A stretch of DNA of 64,000 nucleotides, taken from Chitinasiproducens palmae (GTDB taxonomy: Bacteria > Pseudomonadota > Gammaproteobacteria > Burkholderiales > Burkholderiaceae). Within the stretch, counting starts at the first letter, position 1. Each line of letters begins with the position of its first letter. The stretch spans positions 186,001-250,000 of the forward strand of contig NZ_FNLO01000003.1 of assembly GCF_900095735.1 (NCBI RefSeq), in the 5' to 3' direction. Positions 22,115 through 31,167 of the stretch are shown here, piece after piece. The position numbers and the translations under genes are program-made. A model generated the notes under the pieces. It searched no databases. It was not told the DNA's origin and saw nothing but the letters and a program-made list of their open reading frames with translations.

Positions 22115-24106
22115 TCAGCCGCCCCGCCCCTTGCCGCCGCGGCCGCGCTTCGCATTGGGCGAGGCACCCGGCGCGCGCGGCGGCCGGTCTTTCGACGGCC
22201 TTGCGCCCGGGCCGCGCATATTGCTGCCGGCGCCCGCGCCGGCGCCGCTGGCACCGCGTGGTCCACGCGGACCACTGCCAGGACGGCCCGCGCCAGAACG
22301 CGCGCCGTTCCCGGCCGGTCCTCGCGAACGGCCGCCGCTCGGTGCATTGCCGCTCGGGAACATGCTGTTCGCATGCGCGTTGGCGGGCACGTTCGCGGTG
22401 CCGTTGCCGTCGCCCACCGGGCTGCGGCGTCCGCCACGCGGGCGGGCCGGCGGGGCGAGATCCGCGCCGCCGCGCATCACGCCGATGTCGCGCGCCAGTT
22501 GGCGAGCGACGAACGACGGCTCCTGCGCGAACACGCCGAGCGCAGTCTGCATCGGATCGGGCTGACGGCGGGCCGGCGCTTCGGTGGGCCGTTTCTCGTC
22601 CGATGGCAACTTGATGCCGACCGCGGCGAGCAAGCTGCGCACCTGCGTCGCCTCGAGCTCTTCCCAGCGGCCGCGCCGCAGGCCGCGCGGCAGCACGATC
22701 GGACCATGCCGCGTGCGAATCAGACGGCTGACGGTAAGGCCGACCGCCTCGAACATGCGACGCACTTCGCGGTTGCGGCCTTCGGCCAGCGCCACGTGAT
22801 ACCAGCGATTGGTCCCTTCTCCACCGCCGTCGGCCACGCGCAGAAACTGCGCCTGACCGTCGTCGAGCGTGACGCCGCGCAGCAGCTTCTGGCGGGAAGC
22901 CTCGTCCAGTTCGCCGACCACCCGCACTGCGTATTCGCGCTCCACACCATAGCGCGGATGCATGAAGCGGTTCGCAAGATCGCCGGACGTCGTCAGCAGC
23001 AGCAACCCTTCGGTGTTGAAGTCCAGACGTCCGACCGCCAGCCACTTCGCGGTCTTCATCGTCGGCAGGCTGTCGAAGACGCTCGGACGCCCCTCGGGGT
23101 CCGCGTGACTGACGATCTCGCCGGTCGGCTTGTGGTACAGCAATACGCGCGGCGGTCGGCTCGGCTGCTTGCGCCGGATCGGCCGACCGTTGATGCGGAC
23201 CACATCGGTCGGCAGGATGCGTTGCCCGATGTGGGCCGGTTCGCCGTTGACCGACACACGGCCGGCGATGATCAGCTCCTCCATGTCGCGACGCGATCCC
23301 ATGCCGGCATCGGCAAGCACCTTGTGCAGCTTCGGCGCGTCGTCGTCGGGCGCCAGCACGCGCTTGTCCGCGGTCTTGCGGCGCAGGATGGGCGCTTCGT
23401 GCGCGAGACCGCCCTCGGCGTTGTCGGCGTCGAAGGCCGGCGACGACACGTAGGAGAAGACCTCAGCCGCGCCCGGCGCGGCCGGGGCAGTCGGCGCGGG
23501 CTTGCCGCCACGCCGTTCACCGCGCACCGCGTCGGCGGTGGCGGCAGGCTTGCCGGGCCCGGCCCTGCGGTTACCGTTGCCGCGCGGGCCTGGCTTGCCG
23601 CCGGCATTGGTGCCCGCGTTGTTGCCCGCGTTGTTGCCTACATTGCCGCCGGCATGCCCGCCCGTATTGCCATCCTTACGCGGGCCACGTGCCGCACCGC
23701 GCGAATCACGCGCATCACGCGATTCGCGGGGCGCCCGGCGCCCGCCCTTCGACGGGCCGGCTTCGCCCGCGGGCGCTTCGCCACGCGGCGCGTCCGCGGT
23801 GGCCGTCGCCTCTGCGCCCGCCTCTGTTTCGCCGTCCTTGCGCGACGACTGGCGACGACGCGCGATCAGGCTGCGAGGCCCCCGCCGCAGCCCTCGGCGA
23901 GGCCGCTCGCCCTCACCCTGTTCCGTCCCCGAGTTGCCGCCGCGGTTTGCATCGCCCGCATCGGCCAATGCCGTCGCCTTTTCAGACGCTTCCTTGTCGT
24001 TGCTTTGTTCCAAAACCACCTCTTTCGTGTGATGAGCGACCGCCGCCGCCGGCAGGACTCCGCTGCCGCTCGCCTCGATGCACCCTGTATGCGTTGCCGC
24101 GCTCAC
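22115..24106 (-). CDS. rluB: 23S rRNA pseudouridine synthase RluB-like, with long disordered flanks
   Basis: Up to 663 residues, about twice the usual 280-300. The folded core starts near residue 255 with an S4 RNA-binding domain ([36 protein letters not shown]). The RsuA/RluB/E/F catalytic domain follows, with aspartate in [20 protein letters not shown], then [28 protein letters not shown]. Before it lies a Gly/Arg/Asn-rich stretch including [16 protein letters not shown]; after it, about 130 residues rich in Gly, Arg, Ser and Pro. The start is uncertain: ATG at 24106, or a TTG at 24013 preceded by AAAGAGGTGG that gives [12 protein letters not shown]. It predictably modifies U2605 in helix 93. 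It sits 49 bp after scpB. Confidence 0.9.
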   Translation of the reverse strand: MSAATHTGCIEASGSGVLPAAAVAHHTKEVVLEQSNDKEASEKATALADAGDANRGGNSGTEQGEGERPRRGLRRGPRSLIARRRQSSRKDGETEAGAEATATADAPRGEAPAGEAGPSKGGRRAPRESRDARDSRGAARGPRKDGNTGGHAGGNVGNNAGNNAGTNAGGKPGPRGNGNRRAGPGKPAATADAVRGERRGGKPAPTAPAAPGAAEVFSYVSSPAFDADNAEGGLAHEAPILRRKTADKRVLAPDDDAPKLHKVLADAGMGSRRDMEELIIAGRVSVNGEPAHIGQRILPTDVVRINGRPIRRKQPSRPPRVLLYHKPTGEIVSHADPEGRPSVFDSLPTMKTAKWLAVGRLDFNTEGLLLLTTSGDLANRFMHPRYGVEREYAVRVVGELDEASRQKLLRGVTLDDGQAQFLRVADGGGEGTNRWYHVALAEGRNREVRRMFEAVGLTVSRLIRTRHGPIVLPRGLRRGRWEELEATQVRSLLAAVGIKLPSDEKRPTEAPARRQPDPMQTALGVFAQEPSFVARQLARDIGVMRGGADLAPPARPRGGRRSPVGDGNGTANVPANAHANSMFPSGNAPSGGRSRGPAGNGARSGAGRPGSGPRGPRGASGAGAGAGSNMRGPGARPSKDRPPRAPGASPNAKRGRGGKGRGG

Positions 24107-24155
24107 GGCCGCTCAGCGTGCCGCGACGCGCCGGCCGGTTGCAGCCGGCCGATCG

Positions 24156-24911
24156 TCAATGGTCGATTCTTTCCGTATCGCCGCCCGGCGCGGCGTCGGC
24201 CGCCGTCGGGCCGTCCGCGTCCTGCGCCACGGCATGTGTCGTGTCCGGTGGCACATCGAGCGCCGCGTGGCGGTCGATCGGGTCCGCCAGCGCCCCCCCC
24301 TGTTCGGCCGCGCCGCCCTCGGCCAGCGGATCGGGCAGCACATCGGCTGGCGCACCGGCGGCCAGCGCCATGCCCTCCACCAATGCGTCGGCCGCCTCGC
24401 CGAGCGGATCGAGTGGCGGCAGCGCGTCGAGCGACGTCAGCCCAAGGTCCTCCAGGAAGCGGCGCGTGGTCGCCAGCAACGCCGGCCGACCCGGCACCTC
24501 GCGATGGCCGATGGTCTCGATCCAGCCCCGCTCTTCGAGTTGCCGAATGATCAGGCTGTTGACCGTTACGCCGCGGATTTCTTCGATGTCGCCTCGTGTC
24601 ACCGGCTGGCGGTAGGCAATGATGGCCAGCGTTTCCATCACCGCGCGCGAATAGCGCGGCGGTTTTTCCGGCGTGATTCGCTCCAGATACGGGCGCATCG
24701 CCGCCGTGCTCTGGAAGCGCCAGCCACCGGCCAGCGACACCAGCTCGACGCCGCGGAATCGCCAGGCTTCGCGAAGCTCCTCGATCAGGCCCCGGATCGT
24801 ATCGCCCGACAAGGCGTCGTCGAACAGACGGCGCAAGGCCGAGACCTTGAGCGGCTCCTGCGCACAGATCAAAGCAGTCTCGAGGACGATTTTCGCCTCT
24901 TGCGTGTTCAT
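24156..24911 (-). CDS. scpB: Segregation and condensation protein ScpB
   Basis: 251 residues from the ATG at 24911 ([18 protein letters not shown], the family-like start); upstream in-frame residues are not conserved-looking. A subunit of the SMC-ScpA-ScpB chromosome condensation complex, formed of two winged-helix domains: [20 protein letters not shown], and [23 protein letters not shown], the best conserved block, followed by [29 protein letters not shown]. The C-terminal 70 residues are Ala/Gly/Asp-rich and probably disordered. No scpA is visible in the window. It precedes rluB in what looks like a two-gene operon. Confidence 0.95.
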   Translation of the reverse strand: MNTQEAKIVLETALICAQEPLKVSALRRLFDDALSGDTIRGLIEELREAWRFRGVELVSLAGGWRFQSTAAMRPYLERITPEKPPRYSRAVMETLAIIAYRQPVTRGDIEEIRGVTVNSLIIRQLEERGWIETIGHREVPGRPALLATTRRFLEDLGLTSLDALPPLDPLGEAADALVEGMALAAGAPADVLPDPLAEGGAAEQGGALADPIDRHAALDVPPDTTHAVAQDADGPTAADAAPGGDTERIDH

Positions 24912-25371
24912 GAAACTCGACCGGAGAGGCGCCGGTTTGTCCGGCTGCCTGAGGATGCACTCGCGGAACGCCCAGGACGGCAAGGGTCCGTGGCGGGTCA
25001 TCGCGTCGGTTGTCGGTAATGCGTCGGTGATGCGTCGCCAATGCGTCGGTGATGCGTCGCCAATGCGCCAGTCATGCGCTACTGACGCGCGGTGCTACAT
25101 CGATGGCGCATCAGACGGCGCAGTCATCAACGTGGCGACCGGCTTGCCGGCGCACCGCTCATGCCTGGCTGATGCGAGCTATCCCGCATGCGAGCGACTA
25201 TGGCATGGGCGCGGAAAGCGGTCCATCAGGCCAACCGGCCTAATCAACCTGAAGGGCGGCGGCGGACCGCGGCGGGCCAGGAGCGGACCATCGAATTGGC
25301 GCACTCGACCCATGCCGGGCACCCATCTTACAAAAAATCGGACAGCCGGTAAAGCAGCGCCGGCGCGATGT
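24912..25371. other. Region upstream of scpB with a 22-bp tandem duplication
   Basis: 460 bp between the aminotransferase stop and scpB. No gene is supported. Besides the duplication at 25021-25064 it contains further ATGCG/GATGCG words over 25010-25200. The scpB promoter is expected here, but I cannot place it. Confidence 0.45.
25021..25064. repeat. 22-bp direct tandem duplication
   Basis: Two perfect adjacent copies of a 22-bp unit beginning GCGTCGGTGATGCGTCG occupy 25021-25042 and 25043-25064. The unit itself is an internal near-duplication of GCGTCGGTGAT / GCGTCGCCAAT, so the array is an 11-bp-period repeat. Confidence 0.85.
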
Positions 25372-26601
25372 TCAACCGAGGAAGCGGGCCAGGCGCGCCA
25401 CGCCCTCGTCGAGCGCGGGCAACGCGCGTGCATAACACCAGCGTACGTGGCCCTCGCCCGCGGGTCCGAACGCCGCGCCCGGCGCCAGTCCGAGCCCCGC
25501 CTCGGCGACCAGCCGCTTGCACAGCGCAACACTGTCGTCGGCGCCCGGCATGCTGAAGAACACGTACATCGCGCCGTCCGGCGCGGCCGCTTCGACACCG
25601 GGCAGCGCGGCGAGCGCACCGGCAAGATGATCCCGTTTCGCGCGCAGGTCGTCGCGGACCGACCGCACGATGGCCTCGCCCTCGGCGAGCGCGGCCTGGG
25701 CCGCGCGCTGCACGAAATCGGGCGCGCACGACGTGTTGAATTCGATCAGCTTGCCAAGGTCTTCGCTCAACGCCTGCGGCGCAGTGATCCAGCCGATCCG
25801 CCAGCCGGTCATCAACCACGCCTTCGAGAACGAGTTGACGCTCACGACCCGCTCGTCGCGCGAGGCAAGGTCCAGAAACGACGACGCCGCGCGCGCGCTC
25901 CCCGCTTCGCTTGCTTGCCCGGACGGAAGCGGAGCATCGCCCTCGGCGCGGCCGTAATACAACCGTTCGTAGACGTCATCCGCGACGATCCACACGCCGA
26001 GCCGACGACAGTGGTCGAGTACCGCGCGCTGTTCCTCGCGCGTCATCACCCAGCCGGTCGGGTTGTTCGGCGAATTGATGAATACCATGCGTGTGCGTGG
26101 CGTGATGGCGTCGAGCAGGCGGTCCAGGTCGAGTCGCCAGCGCCCTTGCGCATTGTCGAGCGCGACGGTGCGCACGCTGGCGCCCAGGATGCGCGGAATC
26201 TCAAGCAGGTTCGGCCAGAGCGGCGTCACCGCGACCACTTCGTCACCCGGGTCCAGCAGCAACTGGGCGCACAGCATCAGCGCGTTCACGCCTGCGCTGG
26301 TCACGCCGATATTCGACACTTCGGTCGCGCCATGCAGGTCGCTGACGTACCGCGCAAGCGCCTCGCGCAACGGCGCGTTGCCGAGGTTGTGCGTATAGAA
26401 CACCGCCCCGTCGGCCAGTGCCTGGCGAGCGGCGTCGGCGATCGGCGCTGGCGTCGGCCGGTCGGACTCGCCGAACCAGAACGGCAGCACGTCGGCGCGG
26501 CCCATGCCGGCGTTCGCCACCTCCCGAATCTTCGACGCGCCCAAACTGCGAATCGCCGCACGCGACTGCGCCACGCCAACGCCCGATCCGGCATCCATCA
26601 T
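25372..26601 (-). CDS. Class I/II pyridoxal-phosphate aminotransferase
   Basis: 409 residues from the ATG at 26601 (a second ATG follows directly). Fold type I PLP enzyme. The schiff-base lysine is in SVNSFSKAWLMTGWRIGW (Lys260), the cofactor-ring Asp in VWIVADDVYERLYY, the Asn/Pro block in FINSPNNPTGWVM, and the phosphate-binding region in TSAGVNALMLCAQLLL. It is closest by eye to the aspartate/aromatic aminotransferase-like group. The substrate cannot be assigned; similar genes are usually annotated simply as pyridoxal phosphate-dependent aminotransferase. The next gene upstream, on the same strand, is a LysR regulator 139 bp away, which may or may not control it. Confidence 0.9.
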   Translation of the reverse strand: MMDAGSGVGVAQSRAAIRSLGASKIREVANAGMGRADVLPFWFGESDRPTPAPIADAARQALADGAVFYTHNLGNAPLREALARYVSDLHGATEVSNIGVTSAGVNALMLCAQLLLDPGDEVVAVTPLWPNLLEIPRILGASVRTVALDNAQGRWRLDLDRLLDAITPRTRMVFINSPNNPTGWVMTREEQRAVLDHCRRLGVWIVADDVYERLYYGRAEGDAPLPSGQASEAGSARAASSFLDLASRDERVVSVNSFSKAWLMTGWRIGWITAPQALSEDLGKLIEFNTSCAPDFVQRAAQAALAEGEAIVRSVRDDLRAKRDHLAGALAALPGVEAAAPDGAMYVFFSMPGADDSVALCKRLVAEAGLGLAPGAAFGPAGEGHVRWCYARALPALDEGVARLARFLG

Positions 26602-26740
26602 GCAACGCTCCACGCGAAAAGAGCGAGTGTAACGCGCGGCCATGCCACCGGCATAGACGAAGCCCGAGCCGTGGCTGGACCTCGGCTCGCGTTGGCCGTC
26701 AGCGAAGCTGTGGTCAACGGCCCGCACCTTGGCGCTGGCA

Positions 26741-27652
26741 TCACCAAGTGGCGCGCACGCCCAGCAACTCCCCGACCACGCCCCACACTGCCTCCGCCGC
26801 CGGCGACAGCGAGCGATGCCGCCTGCGGACCCGCAGGATTGCACGGCGGGACTCGGGCCCGATCGGCAGCGCGACGAGCGGCATGCCGGCTGGCAGCGGC
26901 AACGCCAGCGCGGGCAGGATGCCGAGGCCGATGCCCGCTTCGACGAGACCAAAGATGGTGGCCGCGTTCGCAACGTCCTGCACCACGTCGACCTGGACGC
27001 CGGCATCGGACAGCGCGCGATCGATCAGTGGCCTACTGCCCGAGCTGTGATCGAGCAATACGACATCGCGCCCGGCCAGGCCCGTCCAAGGCAGCGAGCC
27101 GCTGACGGCGAGCGTGTCGTCGTCGCGCAGGATGGCGACGAAGCTGTCCTCGCAGAGCGCCTCGATCTGGAGGTCGTCCGCCTCGAACGGGCCGACCACC
27201 ACGCCGAAGTCCACTTCGCCGGAACGGACGTGCCGCAGTACCTCGCTCTGTACCTCGTCGCGCAGCCGCAAATGGACGTAGGGAAAGCGCTCCCGACAGC
27301 GCGCGACGCACGGAGGCATCAGGCGCGCAGCAATCGTTGGACTGGCGGCCACCATCACCCGGCCGCGCCGCTGCGCACCGATCTCGCTCACTTCGCGCAG
27401 GAACACGTCGAGATCGTCCAGCAGCCTCGGCAGGTGGGCCTGCACCTCGGCCCCCACCGCGCTGAGCTGGACCTCGCGCGTCGTGCGGTCGAAGAGCCGC
27501 AGGCCAAGCTCGATCTCCAGTTCGCGCACCGCGCGGCTCACCGCCGACTGCGTCAGTCCCACCTCGGCGCCGGCCCTGCTGAAGCTGCCGCTCTTCGCCA
27601 CCGAGAGGAAAAGGCGCAGCTGGCGCAGGGTCACATTCATCGACGTCGGCAT
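26741..27652 (-). CDS. LysR-family transcriptional regulator
   Basis: 303 residues from the ATG at 27652, chosen because GGAG lies 7 bp upstream; a second ATG 12 bp later (MNVTLRQLRLFLSVAKSG) is the alternative. The N-terminal winged helix (LRQLRLFLSVAKSGSFSRAG, VGLTQSAVSRAVRELEIELG, LRLFDRTTREVQLSAVG) is followed by the periplasmic-binding-protein-like effector domain (GRVMVAASPTIAARLMPP, SGEVDFGVVVGPFEADDL). Effector unknown. It is not divergent from an obvious target: the closest genes are the same-strand aminotransferase and, 530 bp away in the other direction, the DUF4096 gene. Confidence 0.93.
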   Translation of the reverse strand: MPTSMNVTLRQLRLFLSVAKSGSFSRAGAEVGLTQSAVSRAVRELEIELGLRLFDRTTREVQLSAVGAEVQAHLPRLLDDLDVFLREVSEIGAQRRGRVMVAASPTIAARLMPPCVARCRERFPYVHLRLRDEVQSEVLRHVRSGEVDFGVVVGPFEADDLQIEALCEDSFVAILRDDDTLAVSGSLPWTGLAGRDVVLLDHSSGSRPLIDRALSDAGVQVDVVQDVANAATIFGLVEAGIGLGILPALALPLPAGMPLVALPIGPESRRAILRVRRRHRSLSPAAEAVWGVVGELLGVRATW

Positions 27653-28183
27653 CGCAGCGCTCCGCGGCAGACCGGATCGGCGCCGCAACGGGATTGGGGC
27701 GCACGGCCCTCGCGCCGTGCGGCTGCGCATCTTAACGCGTCCGTGGCGGGGCAACGGCCCAGCGGCGGTGTGCGGCGGGCACTTGCACCACTGCGCCGAA
27801 CGCTGGTGCAGGCCATGTTCCGTTGCGATGCATGCGCCTGGCGCCGTGCACGAGATTGGTGATTATGCGGATTGTGGCGAGTTGTCACGGCCCCTATCCT
27901 CTAGCGTCGTCAAACCCCGTGTTGTCTGGTCAAAAGCCGCATCGGCGCAGGGTTTCCGGACGACTGGCATACCTGATGCTTTGGAGGGGTCACCAGCAGA
28001 AACTGCTCAAACGGCCCACAGAGAAGTTCGTTTTTCCGACCGTTTCTGCTTCTGCTTTTCGGTGTGGCGGGATGCGGGTCTTGGCTATCCCCACCCGTCT
28101 GCGACGCGCCATGAGGAGCTCCGGGGGGAGCTTGGATCGCACTGCGCACGTGGCGTACCTGCATAGCTTCGTTGAGGTGAGAC
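27653..28183. other. Region between lysR and the DUF4096 gene
   Basis: 531 bp, no supported gene. The segment 27990-28110 is less GC-rich and contains imperfectly self-complementary blocks (around AGCAGAAAC at 27999 and GTTTCTGCTTCTGC at about 28043). Possible remnant DNA linked to the transposase-like gene that follows. Confidence 0.4.
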
Positions 28184-28585
28184 ATGATGCTGTTTGATGA
28201 CTTGAAGGACCACGAGTGGGAACTGGTCGAAACGCTGTTCGCCGAAGAACCCCAACGTAGCGAACGCCGCGGTCGTCCTCGCGTCGAGGCGCGCGCAGTC
28301 GTCAACGCGGTTCTGTGGGTCCTGTCCACGGGCGAGGGCTGGTCGAAGCTGCCGGGCCGCTATCCGTCGCCGCCGACTTGCCGCCGCCGCTTCGACGAAT
28401 GGCAGTCTGACGGCACGCTGAGCGAAATGGTTCGCCTGCTGGCCTGTGCCGGACGCCAGGTGTCACTGCGCGGCCGTGCGACGGCTGCCTCGGTGAAGCC
28501 CGTGGTACCGCCGAGCCGCGATCGGCTGCGCGGCGCGTTCTGGACCAATCCGGAGTCGTGGCGCGCGCCGGTCAAGATGGCCTGA
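28184..28585 (+). CDS. Lone DUF4096 (IS4/IS5-type transposase N-terminal domain) protein
   Basis: 133 residues with GAGGTGAG just upstream of the ATG. The N-terminal 85 residues match the small helix-turn-helix-like domain found at the start of IS5-family transposases: DDLKDHEWELVETLF, RRGRPRVEARAVVNAVLWVL, STGEGWSKLPGRYPSPPTCRRRF, and WQSDGTLSEMVRLL. No DDE catalytic domain follows in any frame; instead there is a short tail ending TNPESWRAPVKMA. The absence of inverted repeats and the intact frame suggest a domesticated regulator-like gene or a stable remnant rather than an active element. A terminator lies downstream at 28790. Confidence 0.75.
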   Translation: MMLFDDLKDHEWELVETLFAEEPQRSERRGRPRVEARAVVNAVLWVLSTGEGWSKLPGRYPSPPTCRRRFDEWQSDGTLSEMVRLLACAGRQVSLRGRATAASVKPVVPPSRDRLRGAFWTNPESWRAPVKMA

Positions 28586-28789
28586 GGTCGCCGCAACACA
28601 CACGGCGGCGGCCAACCGCCGCCGCCCGCCGCCAAGCCAACCAACCAACCGCCTCAGCAACCGGTCCGCAACCCGGGCCACGGCCTGCCCTATAGCCGCC
28701 GTACAAGCCGCCCCACCAGCCGATCCAGCAGCCTGCGCAGCAACCGGTCCATCGTGGCCTGACCACCGGCCTGACTCGTTACACGCTCC

Positions 28790-28818
28790 AACGCCCGCAT
28801 CGCGGGCGTTTTGCTTTT
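28790..28818 (+). terminator. Intrinsic terminator
   Basis: Perfect 9-bp hairpin AACGCCCGC-ATC-GCGGGCGTT followed by TTGCTTTT on the plus strand. It is the likely end of the transcript carrying the DUF4096 gene, about 200 bp after its stop codon. Confidence 0.85.
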
Positions 28819-28888
28819 CCGCCGCATCGCAGCCGCCGCATCGCAGCCGCCGCATCGCAGCCGCCGCATCGCAGCCGCCGCATCGCAG
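28819..28888. repeat. 14-bp tandem repeat, five perfect copies
   Basis: CCGCCGCATCGCAG is repeated five times without a mismatch, directly after the terminator T run. The unit is not a multiple of three and lies outside any supported gene. Confidence 0.95.
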
Positions 28889-29104
28889 GCATCAAGGCGC
28901 CGCATCGAATGCGTCGCTTGTACTCGCCGCCCTCCGCCGTGCTACGTGCAGGACGGCGGCCACCGCGATCGGCACGCAGCCAGGCGCGCGACTGAAGGTA
29001 GGCAGCGTTTCGGCGGACCGCCACGCCGGCCGCTGGCAACATGGTGGTCGGAACCCCGGCGCTGCGCGGCGGCTCGCATCCACATCGCAGCGCGAGCTGT
29101 CGAT

Positions 29105-29160
29105 GCGTTGGTGCGTTGGTGCGTTGGTGCGTTGGTGCGTTGGTGCGTTGGTGCGTTGGT
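29105..29160. repeat. 8-bp tandem repeat, seven perfect copies
   Basis: GCGTTGGT occurs seven times without interruption, upstream of the small exported-protein gene at 29327. Perfect identity across a short unit suggests active slippage. Confidence 0.97.
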
Positions 29161-29326
29161 GCGGCAGATGGGTTGATGCGCGAACCGGCGCCGCAGCGGC
29201 GCGACGCACGGCGATCTCGGCCTGCTTCCTTGCGAAACAAACGCTTACCAACGCTTACAGCCTTCTTTTGCCCATTGTCTAGGCTAGATGAAAGCGCACG
29301 ATGCAGATGCGCAGTCGGAGGCAAGG

Positions 29327-29710
29327 ATGCGCTACGGGAGTCAACCAATCAACACGGAGCCGCGCGTGGCGCGGCGCTTGGATCGGGATGCGGTGACCTG
29401 GCCCGCGCCCCGCTTGCGGGCGGAGCACGCCTGGGCGTGGCCCGCAGCCAGCGGGGTGCGGCGCGCAGTCGCCCACACGATACTGGTAGCAGCTACGTTG
29501 CTGGGAATGGTCGGAATGGCGGCGACGCCCGCCCAGGCCCAGCTGCACGGCCGCTGGCCTGACGGCCCGCACCGTGGCGCGTCGGAATCGTTGCGGCCCG
29601 ACGGGGAGCGGGAAGCCGGCAGACGTGCCGAGGCAAACGTGCCACGCGGCGATCTCAGAGCCGATATCGCCAACAACTCGCGCAACGCCAGCTATCGGCC
29701 CGGTCGCTGA
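29327..29710 (+). CDS. Hypothetical exported protein
   Basis: 127 residues from the ATG at 29327, preferred over the ATG at 29288 because a GGAGG ribosome-binding site lies 5 bp upstream. A hydrophobic core (HTILVAATLLGMVGMAA, about residues 50-66) followed by TPAQAQ looks like a signal peptide with an AxA-type cleavage site, though the leading region before it is unusually long and Arg-rich. The mature part is short (about 56 residues), hydrophilic, Arg/Asp-rich and without Cys. I do not recognise a family. Codon use fits the neighbourhood, but the gene could still be a chance frame. Confidence 0.45.
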   Translation: MRYGSQPINTEPRVARRLDRDAVTWPAPRLRAEHAWAWPAASGVRRAVAHTILVAATLLGMVGMAATPAQAQLHGRWPDGPHRGASESLRPDGEREAGRRAEANVPRGDLRADIANNSRNASYRPGR

Positions 29711-29871
29711 CAAACCATCGGCACCGACCGTTGGCACGAATCTTCCTAAAGAACCGTCGGATGCGTGTACTGGCCGCGCGTCATCTGCCAGCCCGAGGGA
29801 AAGTTGCATTCCAACAAGGGCTTGCAGTGTTTTCGGGGCCAGCGCCTTTTACTTCTGACGGAGTTCTTACA

Positions 29872-30150
29872 ATGAAAAAGACGAGTATTGCTCTGCTGAT
29901 GGCGCTTTGCGGTGTGTCCGGTGCCGCGGTCGCACAAGATGCCGGCATGTCGCCGGCGCCGAACACTGTGATTTCGAGCACCGATCCGGCGCGTGCCGCC
30001 GACATCGAGCAACGCGCCCAGGCGCTGCAGTCGCGTCAGGGCATGAGCCCGGTTTCCGATCGCAGCTACCGGCCGAGCTCGCATCGCCATCACCGCCCGA
30101 TGCACCGTCAGTCGCAGCGTGTGACGCCGGATTCCGGCAACAAGCAGTAA
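29872..30150 (+). CDS. Small hypothetical periplasmic protein
   Basis: 92 residues starting MKKTSIALLMALCGVSGAAV, a textbook signal peptide cleaved at AAVAQ-D near residue 21-22; GGAG is 8 bp before the ATG. The mature chain of about 70 residues is basic and His/Arg/Ser-rich (RSYRPSSHRHHRPMHRQSQR), with no Cys and no membrane segment. The His cluster could bind metal, but that is only a guess. No recognised family. It follows the exported protein at 29327 by 161 bp on the same strand. Confidence 0.75.
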   Translation: MKKTSIALLMALCGVSGAAVAQDAGMSPAPNTVISSTDPARAADIEQRAQALQSRQGMSPVSDRSYRPSSHRHHRPMHRQSQRVTPDSGNKQ

Positions 30151-30596
30151 GCATCGTCGCCCCTGGGCACGTGCGACGAGCGTCGGAGCGCGGCCGGGGG
30201 CTTCCCTGGTTTAGATGTGACTTGGTTCCGCGTGCGCCCTCGTTCCAAGCGCGCACCAGCGGGGCGCCATCCGGCTACGTGCCGTGCAACGTCGCGCTTT
30301 GACAGATCAAAGATTGGAGCGCAGTCGAACACGCCTTTCCGGCGCTTCCATTCCGCTTCCGTCACGCTTCCGCCGCCGAAGGAAAGGCTGGCTTCTTGTG
30401 TTCGGCTTCCGTCGGAGACAGTCGGATTCAATCCGACTCCGCCCTCCCTCAAGCATGCTTCGGCTCGGCGGCAACGGTGCCTGCGCGTTCATGCCCGTCC
30501 TTCGCGCCTTCATCTGGCGCCTTTGCCTTGCTCCCCCGGAAGGCGCCATGCTTCGGGTATAGTTTCGCCCCAGCCTCGCCTCTACAGGACCGCAAC
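30151..30596. other. Intergenic region with an operator-like palindrome
   Basis: 446 bp, no supported gene. A perfect palindrome is at 30420-30438, and TATAGT at about 30560 could be the -10 of the next gene (start 30597); no convincing -35 was seen. Confidence 0.4.
30420..30438. promoter_or_regulatory. Perfect 9-bp palindrome (possible operator)
   Basis: AGTCGGATT and AATCCGACT flank a single central C. The tight symmetry without a loop fits a dimeric protein-binding site better than an RNA hairpin. It is 150 bp upstream of the gene at 30597. Confidence 0.35.
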
Positions 30597-30899
30597 GTGA
30601 GCCAAATAGAATTCGATATCGAGTGGACCGATCGTGCCCTCGCCGCCGTCACCGCACTCTATAAAGGCGGCGCTGGCGGTGGCAAACCTCAGGCCCGCGG
30701 CAAGCCGAGCGGCGCGGGTGCCGAACCGCCCGCGATTGGTCTACCGCCGCTGGAGTGCTGTCCCGCAGAGGGCGACGTGATGTTTCTCGGACCCAAGGGT
30801 AACCAGCAGCCGTTCATCGTGATGGAACGGCAATATCACCACGAGGGCGGCGACGACTGGACGATTGTATTGATACTGGATACGGCGGAAGACGCGTAA
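30597..30899 (+). CDS. Conserved-looking hypothetical protein, GTG start
   Basis: 100 residues from a GTG at 30597 with AGGA 8 bp upstream; the frame is open further upstream but that sequence is not protein-like. It begins VSQIEFDIEWTDRALAAVTALYKGG, has a Gly/Lys/Pro-rich linker, then LPPLECCPAEGDVMFLGPKG and FIVMERQYHHEGGDDWTIVLILDTAED. It has no signal peptide or membrane segment; it is probably a small soluble acidic protein with a beta-rich second half and a Cys-Cys pair. I do not recognise the family and cannot assign a function. Confidence 0.65.
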   Translation: MSQIEFDIEWTDRALAAVTALYKGGAGGGKPQARGKPSGAGAEPPAIGLPPLECCPAEGDVMFLGPKGNQQPFIVMERQYHHEGGDDWTIVLILDTAEDA

Positions 30900-31167
30900 G
30901 TTGGCGCCCTCCCCCGCGTCTGCTCGCTGAGGCGCTGGCGTTCGCGTTGCCCATGACATGCGAGCAGCATCCCCGCTATGGCCGGGCGCTGAACGGTTTC
31001 GACGCACCGTGCGTTGCCAGCAAGCGCGGCGACCACCGACACGACGCCCGGCGTACCCCCATGCCTCTCGGCATGCGTGAGGGACAGCGCGCCAAGTCGC
31101 AGCCGTAGCGCGAATCCGCCATCGGTCCTGCCACTCGCTCAGGCTAGCGCCTGAGCGGAGGTTGGCA

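Larger units (their letters stand above)
28586..29326. other. Repeat-rich intergenic region
   Basis: About 740 bp without a supported gene. It contains CCAACCAACCAACC and CAGCAACCGGTCC repeats (28630-28760), an intrinsic terminator, a 14-bp x5 array and an 8-bp x7 array, each listed separately. Confidence 0.6.

Noticed and set aside
28819-29160. CRISPR-like array
   Set aside because: Units are 14 and 8 bp with no spacers and no cas genes nearby; these are simple tandem repeats.
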